NCBI GenBank assembly: GCA_000697335.1 | Contig: JNEM01014237.1 | Coordinates: 1-21,595 of the forward strand | Length of the DNA stretch: 21,595 bases | From: Conidiobolus incongruus B7586 | Taxonomy: Eukaryota; Entomophthoromycota; Entomophthoromycetes; Entomophthorales; Conidiobolaceae | Reading direction: 5' to 3' | Shown: in pieces, positions 1 through 9,690 of the stretch | Position numbering within the stretch: the stretch's first letter is position 1 | Layout: each line of letters opens with the position of its first letter | Made by a program: the position numbers and the translations under genes | Notes under the pieces: model-generated | Seen by the model: the letters and a program-made list of their open reading frames with translations, nothing else | The model's database searches: none | What the model was told of the DNA's origin: nothing

Positions 1-300
1 TATAATACTTAAATTACTCCTTAAAAAAGTTTACTTATTTATCAAATAACCTTATATTAAAAATAAATTAATCTGTAAGATTATTAAAATTACTAAAATT
101 AATTAATTTATTATAATTAAGGTTATTAAGAATAATGTTAAAAAAACATTTAAATTTAAACTTAAATATACTAAAGTTATAAACAAACATAATAAAAAAT
201 ATATCTATAGATTGGTTATTATAAGTAAGTGTAATATTATTATAAAAATATAATAAGAATTATAAGACTATATAAAAATATTATTATCTTAAATTTGAAG
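1..300 (+). mobile_element. Tc1-type DNA transposon copy A, left part
   Basis: This stretch aligns along its length with 17754-18065 and 18362-18670, so it is the third copy of the same segment. It encodes the decayed N-terminal part of a Tc1-type transposase. The better copy at 17722-18003 reads in the style of the Tc1 DNA-binding region, with the short motif EKYICRLV followed by the equivalent of VSTNTI. Here the segment is interrupted at about 300 by a mariner and continues at about 1541. The left terminal repeat of the element lies before the window. Family assignment rests on the C-terminal half of the related copy at 18074-19562. Confidence 0.75.
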
Positions 301-1535
301 AAATGGGAAATTTTTTAATTTCTGGTTTTTCAAACATATTATTAGTTTGAAATAAATAAATATATACAAAGTTAATAGGAAATTATATATTTTTAATATA
401 TATATATAATAATTTTTTTGATTAAAAAATTAACTTTTTAAAATTGGTTGTTTAATTTAATTATGCTTAAACCAAATATTAATCATCAAAAGTCTTTTAT
501 TTTAGTATTAGTAAAACTTAACCTTAAGCCCTCTAAAATTATTTTAAATTTACAAGCAACTTTTAATAATGAAGCATTATCTAAATTAAAAATTTATCAC
601 TAGGTAAATCACTTTAAAGTTAGGAGAGAAACTATCTAAAACCTGCTAAAATCTAAAAGACCAACTTCAATTGTTACTCTTTCAATTGTTAATAGAGTGA
701 AAAAATATATTGAAAACCATCTTTTTATTTTAACTAGTGAATTATATAAGCATTTTAATATTATTCTTATAAGTATTTTATATATATTAAAGTTTAAACT
801 CAAATTAATAAATAAAAATACAAAATAGGTACCTTATAATTTAACTAGAGTTTAGAAAAAAGCTAGAGTAGTTATTATTAAACAAAACTTACTAAAATAT
901 TACCAGAAGCCTAGATTTTACAGCAAATAATTACAATTGATGAATCTTAAATCCTTATGTATAATCCTTTACTAATACACAAATTAAGATGCTAGATTAA
1001 ACCAAATCAACCCCCTTTAAAAATCCCTTTAAATAAACATTTTGTTTATAAACAAATGTTAATTATTGTAATGGATTATAGTAGTAAATGCTATTTTTAT
1101 TTAGTTCCTAAAGGAAAATCAAATTATAATAAACTTTATATTGCTTTTTTAAATAAAAGTATTTCTAATTGGTGTTCTCAATATAATTTGAGAAGACTTA
1201 TTATTTTGCATAATAATTGCAAAATTAATAAATCTAAAGCTGTAAAAAACTTTCTAATTAAAAATAACTGGAAAAAACTACCACATCCAGTATATTCCCC
1301 AGATTATAACCTATGTGATTATAATTGCTTTAGGTAATTAAAAAACCAGCTTACAGGAAAGATAATTTTTACAAGAAAATTTAATTAATTTGTGAAATAT
1401 CAAATTTCAGTCTTTAATAAAAAAAACTGTTCTTTAGGTATTAGATCTTTGCTAAAAATATAGCAAAAAGTTATTAATAATAAAGGAAACAATTAAATTT
1501 ATATTATATATTTATTTTTATATACTTATATATTA
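301..1535 (+). mobile_element. Mariner (DD34D) transposon copy A, nested in Tc1 copy A
   Basis: This is a mariner-family cut-and-paste transposon. The left end starts with AAATGGGAAATTTTTT, the same terminal sequence as mariner copy B at 19582, where its inverted partner is also present. Homology with copy B runs from about 301 to 1535. The last roughly 40 bp, including the right terminal repeat, are not found here, so this copy is truncated or its end has decayed. It lies between two parts of a Tc1 element that are nearly contiguous in the other copy, so it inserted after the Tc1. No clear TA duplication is visible. The copy cannot be active. Confidence 0.85.
463..1496 (+). pseudogene. Mariner transposase relic (copy A)
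   Basis: The reading starts at ATG 463 and covers the helix-turn-helix region (motifs VNHFK and later VPYNL) and the catalytic core. The first catalytic Asp is in TIDES (codon 939). The third is in CDYNCF within the open stretch 1056-1337, after the mariner signature HPVYSPD. The second catalytic residue, expected in H-D-N, is Asn (codon 1212). Exactly 34 residues lie between it and the third Asp, giving DD34D. Stops stand where the family has Trp (601, 826, 993, 1386) and Gln (1335). A frame change near 925 is shared with copy B. About 345 codons matches normal mariner length. Classification is firm and the gene is dead. Confidence 0.88.
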
Positions 1536-1540
1536 AGAAA

Positions 1541-2386
1541 AAATATATTTAATTAAAAAAGTTTTATTATAAAATTAATTAAAATAAGGGTATTTAATTT
1601 AATAAAATAAAAATATATTTTAATAAATTTAATAAAAAAATTACATATTTTAAAAAAAATATAAAACTATTTTATAACCAATATATTAATTTTTGCTAAA
1701 AGTATAAAGATAGGTTAATTATGATTTAAGGATATATATTATCTTTAAATATAAAATATCTTTATAAAGTGAATAAAAGAATTAATATTGAAATATATTA
1801 AGCTATTTTAAATAATAAATTAAAAACAATAATTAAAGAATATAAGTTAAATAAATTTAATATTATTTTTTATTAAAAAATTATTTTTTTATATTATAAC
1901 TTTTATAACCTAATAGCTTAAAAGAAATAAAATAATAATTATAATATAGTTTGTTTTAACTTTTTAACTTAATTAATTACTTTTAAAATTAGTTAAAAAA
2001 AGTTAATAAAGCTTTCCTTTAATAAATGATTTAAATCAATTTTAAGTATATATTTAAGAAGTATAAAATAAGATTACCCATTTCTATTTAAAAAGTTAAT
2101 TGATTTTATATCTTATAAATTTAAAAAACTTAAATGAGTTATAAATAAATATATTAAGTTTTAATTCTTTTTTATCATTAAAAATTTATAAATTTTTCAC
2201 TTATCTTAGATATAATTTAAAGATAAATATCTTAACCAATTAATAACTAAATATAATTATTTAATGATATATAATATTAATAAATATATATTGTTTTAAT
2301 TATTAAATTTGTGTTTATTTTATTAAGTATTAATTAAGTTATGAGTAAAAATATAGGTATTTTTGATTTTATGGCTTACCTTTATA
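1541..2386 (+). mobile_element. Tc1-type DNA transposon copy A, right part
   Basis: This part aligns with 18720-19562 of Tc1 copy B. It holds the catalytic half of the transposase, too decayed to read, and then the right terminal repeat. The inner repeat motif lies near 2175-2200. The outer end lies near 2358-2386: TATTTTTGATTTTATGG resembles the reverse complement of the left outer end at 17449. Long terminal repeats carrying an inner and an outer motif (the IR/DR layout) are known in the Tc1 superfamily. This copy keeps the right outer end that copy B lacks. Confidence 0.72.
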
Positions 2387-4258
2387 AGTTAGTTTATATA
2401 TATAATATATAATTAATATATTATCATTTGGATATTAAAATAAATAAAAATATTTCCTATATTTTTTATAAATTAATAAATAAAAATAGATTTTATATAG
2501 ATTTAATAATTTTTTTTAAATAAGCCCAAATATATATATATATATATTAAATATTTAATTAAATTTAAAAAATTATTATTTTCAATTATTCTGAAAATAT
2601 TGATTTTAAAAAACTTATATAGTATATTTTAATTAATTGGTATCCAGGATAGAAAGTAAAATATAAATTTGAATAATGATCAATTTAAAATTAAATTATC
2701 AGATCAATAAGATTGAAAATAGGTATTTTATTATAACTAAGCTTACCATAATATAATTATTTCTATATAATAAGCAAATAATATAAATAAAAGTTATATA
2801 TTTTTCGAAATGCTGATTAATTAGATAATAAATTATATAATATAAAATATCTATATTAATAGCTTAAATTTTACTAAAATGAACTAAAAACATATATATA
2901 TAAATGGATTTAATAGTTAATAAAATTTTCTTTAACTATTCCATTTAAATTTTTTTTATTTTCATGATTGCAAAATTAATTAAAATTATAATTAATTAAA
3001 AAAAATTATAAGATCAATGGAATGATTAACATAAATTGATTTTGACATTATTATCATATATTTTAACGGATCTATATTAACAAAAATATTATTTGTATAA
3101 ACTAAGAGAAAATCATACTTATTATTTTATTTTATTAAATTAAATTTTATCAAACTTAATATTGAAGGTTAAAAATACTTAAAAATAATATAATAAATTT
3201 ATATAATATATATTTCTTAAATTTTTTGCTATTTTAAAATTTTAAAACAGATTTATAATATTAAATTAAATAATTATATATTAAAATATAAATAGTTAGT
3301 TAATTAGCAAGTTATTAAATATACACTTATTTTTATCTATACAAAATTAATATGTTTAGTTTTTTCAAAATATTTTAATAATTAAGACATAATGACAGTT
3401 TGTATATTTGCTAAAAAGTTTTTTTATATTTAACAAAGTATGAAAAAGGGTTTCAAATATATTATTTGATTTAATAACCTATTAAATAAGATTTTAAAAA
3501 ATATATTTAAGTGATAAGGTCTATAATACCAGTAATTATAACATTATGGGATGACTAATATAAAATCATTTTAAAATATAGTTTAAGGTTTTAATTATAT
3601 CTAAAATTGATATTATATTAATATAATAATAAAATAATAATATTTTATTAAATCTAGCTTTTCACTTAATAATCATATATTAAATAATTCTGGATTATAT
3701 TTATAATATTATTGATTTTATAAATTTGGTATATATAATATTTTAAATAGTTTATAACATTAATATATGCAAAACTATTGTTGTACTCATAATGTATTTA
3801 TTCAAATATATCTATAATTCATATATTATGAATAATAATAAAGTTGGATATTATTGAGTATATAATATGATAAGTGTAAAGTTATTATTAATCAAAGAAA
3901 AATCCAAGAATAGGATGAAAAAAGTTTTCTCTAATCTTATTTTCTAGGTTTCTAATATCTTTAATGGGAAAATACATGTACAAATAATAACATAATACCA
4001 ATTGAATTTTTGCTCTTAATAAAAGGTGGTTAAAAGTTAAGCTTTGATTATTCCTCAAGCGATAATTAAATTCAAAAAACAATATATCTTTAATGCATTT
4101 TTAAATAATCTAATTATTTTAATTTATTTACTAAATATGATGAATTAAGGAAATTTTGATATATATATTTATATATATAATTGATGGAGGTGTTTCAAAA
4201 TAATTCTTTGTAAAAATAAATACTGTTTCGGTTTATCAACTCTAATTAGCTTTATTAA
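2387..4258. other. A+T-rich non-coding stretch
   Basis: I see no supportable gene, RNA or transposon here. The sequence is low-complexity A+T with a (TA)n run at 2531-2547. A 64-codon minus-strand reading at 3888-4082 has no recognisable motif and is most likely chance. From about 4180 the base composition becomes less extreme as the paralogous pseudogene approaches. Confidence 0.6.
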
Positions 4259-5119
4259 ATGAAAATTAAAGAATCGAATCTACATTTATTGTTCAGCCAA
4301 AATTTCAGACACTAAACTATATAAAAATAGAATTTTGACAAACTTTAATGTTAAGAGCAGCATTTTTCAATTTTTCAGTTTATTATTACAATTTGTATGT
4401 CTAGAACTATGTTTATATTTGATATATACTTCGTATATTCTCCAAACTCCTTAGCATCAACTCAAGTCTACAATAATTCCCCATAATCCAAAAGGATTAT
4501 TTTGTATGGAATTTTTTCAACAAATTCAATTAAAATTAATAGTAAATGGTGAAGTTACAAATTATAATTTTGTTCTTTTATCCATTTGTATTTTTATGGT
4601 TAAGTTTCAATTTATATTGGTAAAACGAAATTGTCAAGTGAATTTATCATTAGGCGTCTATAGCTCTTTTATAATCCTAATGATCGACTCATTTATGGTG
4701 AATTAAATAATCTACTTAGGGATTTTCAAAGTAATGTCTAAGTGCGCCAGTCACAAGATATTTAAACTTATTTGAAGGAAATATGAGAACCCCACTATTA
4801 ATATTCGGTTCCTGTGGTATATTTGGTCAAGTAAAATCAATGATCAAAGTAAATTTGTATGACACAGCTAATTTGGGATAAGGAATATTTTCAATTTCTA
4901 TGAAATAATTAGAATTTAAAAAGAAATATATGCCTTGTTTTGTGGCAATTTATTACCTTGATGTAATTATATACTTAGCTAATCTTATATTAGCCTAGCA
5001 AAAATATCTCACAGCTCGGCCTCGCAGTTCTCAATTCACTGTTACCATATGAAGAAATTTATAATGGTATCATAAATGATATATTAACTGAAGACAGTTT
5101 GGAATATACAAGGTATTAA
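4259..5119 (+). pseudogene. Broken tandem paralogue of the 6901-7783 membrane protein gene
   Basis: Three blocks match the intact downstream gene in order. Around 4311-4390 the motif NFNVKSSIFQFFSLLLQ matches NFKTKWNIFQFISFIIQ, the juxtamembrane and membrane segment. Around 4640-4940 NPNDRLIYGELNN, NMRT, GIFSI and MPC match NPKDRIISAELNN, NMRT, GIFSI and LPC. 4994-5119 is a 41-codon last exon of exactly the same length, sharing QLGLAVLN, PYE and YNG, with about half its residues identical. A 52-nt intron at 4942-4993 sits where intron 2 of the intact gene lies, and has the same length. Stops at 4452, near 4733 and 4769, in GIF and after SMK, plus frame changes near 4668 and 4780 and one near the start, show it is dead. 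It arose by DNA duplication, since an intron is kept. Confidence 0.85.
4942..4993 (+). other. Intron 2 of the pseudogene
   Basis: This 52-nt segment begins GTGGCA and ends TATTAG, with GCTAATC as a possible branch site about 19 nt before the end. It falls exactly between the exon-2 and exon-3 homologies and is the same length as intron 2 of the intact paralogue. Its presence rules out origin by reverse transcription of a fully spliced mRNA. Confidence 0.65.
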
Positions 5120-5661
5120 ATACATATTGAATTTCATAATGAATAAATTTGATAAGAAAGTAATAACTTAAGTATCAATATTTGTATAATCGCAATTTTA
5201 ATGCCAATACTATTAAAGGTAAAAATCTTTTTAATAAGAATATTTATTTAATAATATACAAAAATCAAAATTATTATTCTAATTTTGAACAAAATTAGTT
5301 AAAAATAAATTACGAATATTAAATATACTCTAATAATCTTTCAAGAATATATTATTTTTGATTTTGATTAAAAGGAAAAAAATTCATAATTTACTAGAAT
5401 CAGCCTAATTTTACAAAACGAATTACATCAATTAAAGGTTAATTTGATTTAAATATATTTCAGCCAATTTACTCAATTATGATAATTTATATTTTTCAAC
5501 ATTGGAGACATTATAATAATTTACTCAATTAAAATAAAACTGATATTAATTAAAATTGTACTTGAAATATGTTTTTAGTTTATAAGAATTATATTTGTAA
5601 TTCATATTGCTAATACAATATTGAAAGCATCAAATCGTATCCATTGTTGAAGATCTCAACT

Positions 5662-5684
5662 GCATAATTATAAACGAATTATGC
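5662..5684. repeat. Short perfect stem-loop
   Basis: GCATAATT (5662-5669) and AATTATGC (5677-5684) are perfect inverted repeats around a 7-nt loop. It lies between the pseudogene and the intact gene. Its function is unknown and it could be chance in sequence of this composition. Confidence 0.35.
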
Positions 5685-6315
5685 GATCAATAAGGAATCA
5701 TTCAATCAATTTTTATAAATTAATTTATATTGAAAAAATATAAATATAAGCCTTTTATTTTGAATTTGAATAATCACTTATTGACAATAAGAAATAAATA
5801 TTTCATTAGTTAAAAATCATAATCAGAATTGTTCTGGATCAATATTATGATTGTAGTAAAAAAAGGCAAGGATATTTTTATTTTTTATTTACTAGCAAAT
5901 TGTATAAAGTAACTATTTCAAAATTATTAAATTGAAACAAAAAAAGTGGCTTATTTTGATATACCTGCAAGTAAAATATTTACGATAAAATACAGTTTAA
6001 AATGAATTTTATATTAAAGTACAAATTTTATCAATAAATTACTGAGTATTAAAAAGCTTTTGAAATTTGATCCATTTACATTATACCGTGATTATATATT
6101 AAATTTTTATTATAGCGGTTAAATATTTTATTTGACCATAGTGTATATCAAATTCAAATAGATATACATACTATTAAGTAAATAATGTAGTTGATGAAAT
6201 ACTAATCCATAAAAAATATACATTGAAAATATAAATTTTTGAGGTACAAAATTCATTTTTACTGACATTTCAAATTTTATACTATATACTATAAATTTTA
6301 TATTTCACATTTATA

Positions 6316-6323
6316 TGACGTCA
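6316..6323. promoter_or_regulatory. Candidate CRE palindrome (bZIP/ATF-CREB site)
   Basis: TGACGTCA is a perfect CRE palindrome 577 bp upstream of the start codon of the intact gene. Four G/C bases in eight stand out in such A+T-rich DNA. ATF/CREB-type bZIP factors bind this sequence in fungi. Use here is inferred from position only. Confidence 0.3.
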
Positions 6324-6900
6324 TTTAATATTTTTTTCATTTAATAATTTCAAATGTTGGAATTATTATAAATATCCGATCTTAATCTTATAAATATCTT
6401 GCATAATTAACTGACATAAATTATCAAAATAAAATTTTAATACCATTATCATAGTTGCCAATAATAATGTGATAATAACAATAATTAATAAAATACTTTC
6501 AATATGAACTATTTGTAAGAGATATTATATTGTGAACGCACTAATTATAAGTAATTTAAACCATTAATATAAAATATATTTCTAATAGTATTAGACTAAT
6601 TATAATTTTTTATGAATAATATTAAATAAAAATTAAAATATTAAAATTTTAATTTCATTTATTTAATTATTTCATTAATAATGTTAGTGGATAAAACATT
6701 ATTTTATTATTATATAATTTTAATTGATTATTTTAATTCAATTTTTTTTCATCTGTTATACCAAATCATCATATTATTAATAATTATGCATAATAATTCC
6801 TAAAACCTAATATATAAATATAAAGTTAATCATCATAAATTAATTAATTGAATATAAATTTATTTTTGATTATTTGTTTTTTACTTGATTTAATAAATTA

Positions 6901-7783
6901 ATGAAAAATCAAAATTATAATTATATGGCTGAACCTAGTGTAGTATGTGATAAAGGAGCATACAAACTTGCAAGACTGAATAACAAAAGATTATTAAATT
7001 TCAAAACTAAATGGAATATATTCCAATTTATATCATTTATTATACAAGTACTTTTTTTAATTATTTCCATAGTTTTAATTATTTCTATCTTTTGCTTAAG
7101 TTTACCAGATTTTGAAATAACTTCTAGTAGTATGATCGATGATCCAAGTCTTCAACTTGATATTAACTCCTTTCCAGTTTTAAAATATCAATCTATTGTA
7201 AATGCTGTTATTAATAATAGAAATTTAATACCAATGCCTGTAACTTTGAAGATTACTGTATGAATGAGATATATTTTAAAAAAAAGTATTTAATAATTAA
7301 TAATTTTATAGGGTTCAATTTCATCTGATAATCCTAAAGATCGTATTATATCGGCCGAATTAAATAACATTGTTTTACTACCATTAAAATCTAATTATAT
7401 TTCTGTACCTGTTACTGCCGAACTTGGACTTTTAACAAACAATATGAGGACTTTGACATTAATGTTAGATGCTTGCGGAATGCTTGCATCTGAACGCACA
7501 TTGATAAGAGCTAATTTATATTGTAAAGCGTATTTTGGATACGGTATTTTTTCAATTCCATTGAAATCAATCGATGTGAAAGATGTATATTTACCTTGCC
7601 CAATAGTAATCAATATCTAATTGTATTATATATAAATATAATTAATTAAAATTTTAGCTAGAAGAGAATTTAGCGCAATTAGGCCTTGCTGTACTGAATA
7701 ATATATTTCCTTATGAAGATCAATATAATGGAAAGTTGAATGAATTACTGTCAGGAAACAATATGAGATATTCCAGATATTGA
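6901..7783 (+). CDS. Three-exon gene for a single-pass membrane protein with a LEA-2/DUF3712-like beta domain
   Basis: The exons are 6901-7257, 7312-7605 and 7658-7783 (119, 98 and 41 codons), all joined in phase 0 and ending in TGA, for 258 residues. ATG 6901 follows an in-frame stop; Met9 is an alternative start. Residues 1-38 are polar and probably cytoplasmic. About 43-66 form one strongly hydrophobic helix with no cleavage site that I can see, so a membrane anchor is likely. The rest alternates hydrophobic and polar residues as in beta strands, with LIPMPVTLKIT and YISVPVTAEL. This recalls fungal DUF3712/LEA-2 proteins, but the resemblance is weak and function is unknown. A conserved C-terminal QLGLAVLN, PYE, YNG and RY pattern is shared with the broken paralogue at 4259-5119, which supports the splice sites. 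Codon use is A+T-rich but far richer in G+C than the flanks, as expected of a gene under selection. Confidence 0.85.
7258..7311 (+). other. Intron 1 of the membrane protein gene
   Basis: The intron is 54 nt, begins GTATGA and ends TTATAG. Removing it joins KIT to GSISS in phase 0. The paralogue reads across this junction (NLS-L-GVYSS) with no intron, leaving only one extra codon. So this intron was either gained here or lost there. Confidence 0.8.
7606..7657 (+). other. Intron 2 of the membrane protein gene
   Basis: The intron is 52 nt, begins GTAATC and ends TTTTAG. Without splicing the frame ends at a TAA at 7618. With it, PCPI is followed by LEENLAQLGLAVLN, matching the paralogue's last exon. 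The same-length intron is kept in the paralogue. Confidence 0.82.
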
Positions 7784-7798
7784 AATGTCTGACTGAAC

Positions 7799-7804
7799 AA
7801 TAAA
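7799..7804 (+). promoter_or_regulatory. Candidate polyadenylation signal
   Basis: AATAAA lies 16 bp after the stop codon of the membrane protein gene. Position fits a short 3' untranslated region, but the hexamer is frequent in this DNA. Confidence 0.35.
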
Positions 7805-7887
7805 TGAATAATTATGTTTATTATTGTAAATGCATTAAATTCATACTATTCAGCATATTACACTAAAGCCTATTTAAATTAAATGAT

Positions 7888-7915
7888 TATATATATATAT
7901 ATATATATATATATA
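7888..7915. repeat. (TA)n microsatellite
   Basis: This is an uninterrupted run of about 14 TA units just beyond the 3' end of the membrane protein gene. Shorter TA runs occur at 2531-2547 and 19684-19707, the latter inside mariner copy B. Confidence 0.9.
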
Positions 7916-8330
7916 ACAGTTTTGATCAATATACTGATTTTAATATTTAATAAAGTATTGAGTAATTAAAATATTTAAATTTTTTCAACTGTATTTAATA
8001 TATTTTAATAATTTAAAATATAATAATAAATAATATTAAATAATATAAATTACAAAAAATTAAAATTTTAATTTATAATTTAAAATAGTTTGATTTTTTT
8101 AATAACTATAAATTAATTGGTTTTAATTTTATTCTAATTTTTTATATCTTATTAATATTGTTTTATATAATATTATTAAATAATTTGAATTTCGGATTTA
8201 TTTAAAAAAAACATTGTTTTATTTTTGGAATTTAAAATAATGCTTTAAAATAAATTAAAATTTGGATTAATATATGAGAATATTTTAAATTGTTTCTAAA
8301 TATATTATTATTTAATTGGTTGATTAATAT
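7916..8330. other. A+T-rich non-coding stretch
   Basis: This is low-complexity A+T sequence between the membrane protein gene and the GC-richer island. I see no gene, RNA or repeat that can be supported. Confidence 0.6.
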
Positions 8331-8690
8331 TGTCGCAGATAGGGAGGTCCGCTCGTCTTTCAACTTTAATCGCCCGTCAAGGTTCCGGATGTAATCCACC
8401 CACAAATATTAGAACAACCCTTGCACAATAGAAAATTCCAGACTATAACAGAAGTTAGAGCTTTAACACATTGGCAAAGGATCAACCACACTATAATATA
8501 GTCACTGGACAATCACTTGCTGGACAATCACTTCGATCAGGGCCAAGTCCTACATCTTGATATTTTAATAAAGCTCCTCTAAAGTATCTTGTTAGTTGTC
8601 TTTGGCCCGTTTCATAAAACTCACGTGATCTTTATCGCAAAACTACTTCCCAGAAGCCTTGCAATATGCTAGAGGAGTAGTAATGGATTA
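8331..8690. other. GC-richer island of unknown nature
   Basis: A block of about 360 bp has clearly higher G+C than its surroundings, with sharp edges (TGTCGCAGAT on the left, GAGGAGTAGTAATGG on the right). Neither strand has a long open frame. Inside are a 15-bp tandem duplication (8505-8534), an inverted pair GGGCCAA (8540-8546) and TTGGCCC (8602-8608), and TCACGTGA at 8621-8628. AGGTTCCGG at 8380 vaguely recalls a pol III B box but does not fit it. A recent small transposon or SINE-like repeat, or a conserved non-coding RNA, are both possible. I cannot decide from one copy. Confidence 0.5.
8505..8534. repeat. 15-bp tandem duplication in the GC island
   Basis: CTGGACAATCACTTG is followed directly by CTGGACAATCACTTC. 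The two units differ at the last base only, so the duplication is young or conserved. Confidence 0.85.
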
Positions 8691-9449
8691 ATTGAGAATA
8701 TTCTATTTGGTTATAATTTTATATACTCTACAACTAAATTATACATCGCAATTACTTGATTGTACCAATTGGTAATAATGATCAAAATTTATAAATTAAT
8801 CATCCATCTTTTATAATAGATAATTGTTGTATTTGATAAAATAATCTTTAATGAAATTATATAAATACCAGTTATATTAGATATTAAAGACTAATTATAA
8901 TTAACTATTAATTATATTCATATCGATAAGAAGTGTGAACAAATTTGTTTTACTGGTATGGTAAAATATACAAACGTTCACTGCTGAAATATTTAAATAT
9001 TAAATATATTTCTATTTAAAAAATATTGAACATTTGTGATCTCTTTATTTGGTATTACAATAATTTTTTAAGTTAAATCTTTGTTAATTGAAATTATCTA
9101 TATTGATAATTTATTAATCATAATCCAGCAAAAATTGAAATGATATAATTTAATTTGTTATCCAATATGACAAGAGATTATACAAATATAGGATATAATA
9201 AAAAGGATTTCAAAATATAACAGAATAAATATTTATATGATTATAATTATTAATAATATAGATTTATTTCTTAATATCTTGTAAATTATATTGATTTTTA
9301 ATTTATATAACTAAAATATGACTTTTGTAAGTATAGTGGTAAATTACTGATATAATGCAGAGAAAAACTTAATATAAAAGTGATATGGCATAAAATATAG
9401 AAATATAAACAAAATTTAATTAAGTTTTAAATTAAGATGAGTTATTAAT
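8691..9449. other. A+T-rich non-coding stretch with one stem-loop
   Basis: No gene is seen. The one distinct structure is the imperfect stem-loop at 8935-8981; the remainder is A+T-rich filler. Confidence 0.55.
8935..8981. repeat. Imperfect 47-nt stem-loop
   Basis: Three nested arm pairs match: GTGAAC (8935-8940) with GTTCAC (8976-8981), TTTG (8944-8947) with CAAA (8971-8974), and TTTTAC (8948-8953) with GTAAAA (8961-8966), around the loop TGGTATG. Bulges are 3 against 1 and 0 against 4 nt. It could be an RNA hairpin or the collapsed ends of a tiny inverted-repeat element. No function is assigned. Confidence 0.45.
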
Positions 9450-9690
9450 ATATTAAGATTTATATTAGGTAATATTAATATATTATAATATTCATAAAAT
9501 ATAGTCTCAATTTTCAAGATAATATAAAAAATAATAGATAAGTTTTAAAAGAAAAAGAAGGGATTTTATTTATTAAATGATTTAATATTATTTATATAAT
9601 TAATTAACAATAAAAGTATAATTTAACTAAATAATTAATAATTAATTAAATTATATAGAAATATATTTAGAATTTAAAAAACTAATCTTT
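9450..9690 (+). repeat. Dispersed repeat R3, first copy
   Basis: This stretch aligns in the same orientation with 20885-21125. The best block is GGTAATATTAATATATTATA at about 9468, matched at about 20907 with one change, and further blocks around TTTATTTATTAA and TTTAATATTAT follow in order. No coding is recognised. It may be an eroded end of a larger transposon family. Confidence 0.55.

Larger units (their letters stand above)
5120..6900. other. Intergenic region upstream of the intact gene
   Basis: No gene is seen. An AATAAA lies about 25 bp after the pseudogene stop. A perfect 8-bp inverted repeat with a 7-nt loop is at 5662-5684, and a TGACGTCA palindrome at 6316-6323. A TATATAAATATAAAG stretch near 6812 could serve as a core promoter for the gene at 6901, although such sequence is common here. 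Confidence 0.5.

Noticed and set aside
3888-4082. 64-codon minus-strand reading frame
   Set aside because: It shows no motif, repeat or paralogue, and frames of this length are expected by chance. It could be a remnant, but nothing supports a gene.
4506-4706. A separate small plus-strand gene of 66 codons
   Set aside because: It is the middle part of the broken paralogue; upstream and downstream homology in neighbouring frames shows it is not an independent gene.
7395-7613. 72-codon minus-strand reading frame
   Set aside because: It is antisense to exon 2 of the membrane protein gene, whose reading is supported by the paralogue.
8335-8400. Pol III A/B-box-like spacing in the GC island suggesting a tRNA-derived SINE
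   Set aside because: TAGGGAGG and GGTTCCGG do not fit the A and B box consensus, and no cloverleaf can be drawn. Only the origin as some kind of repeat remains possible.
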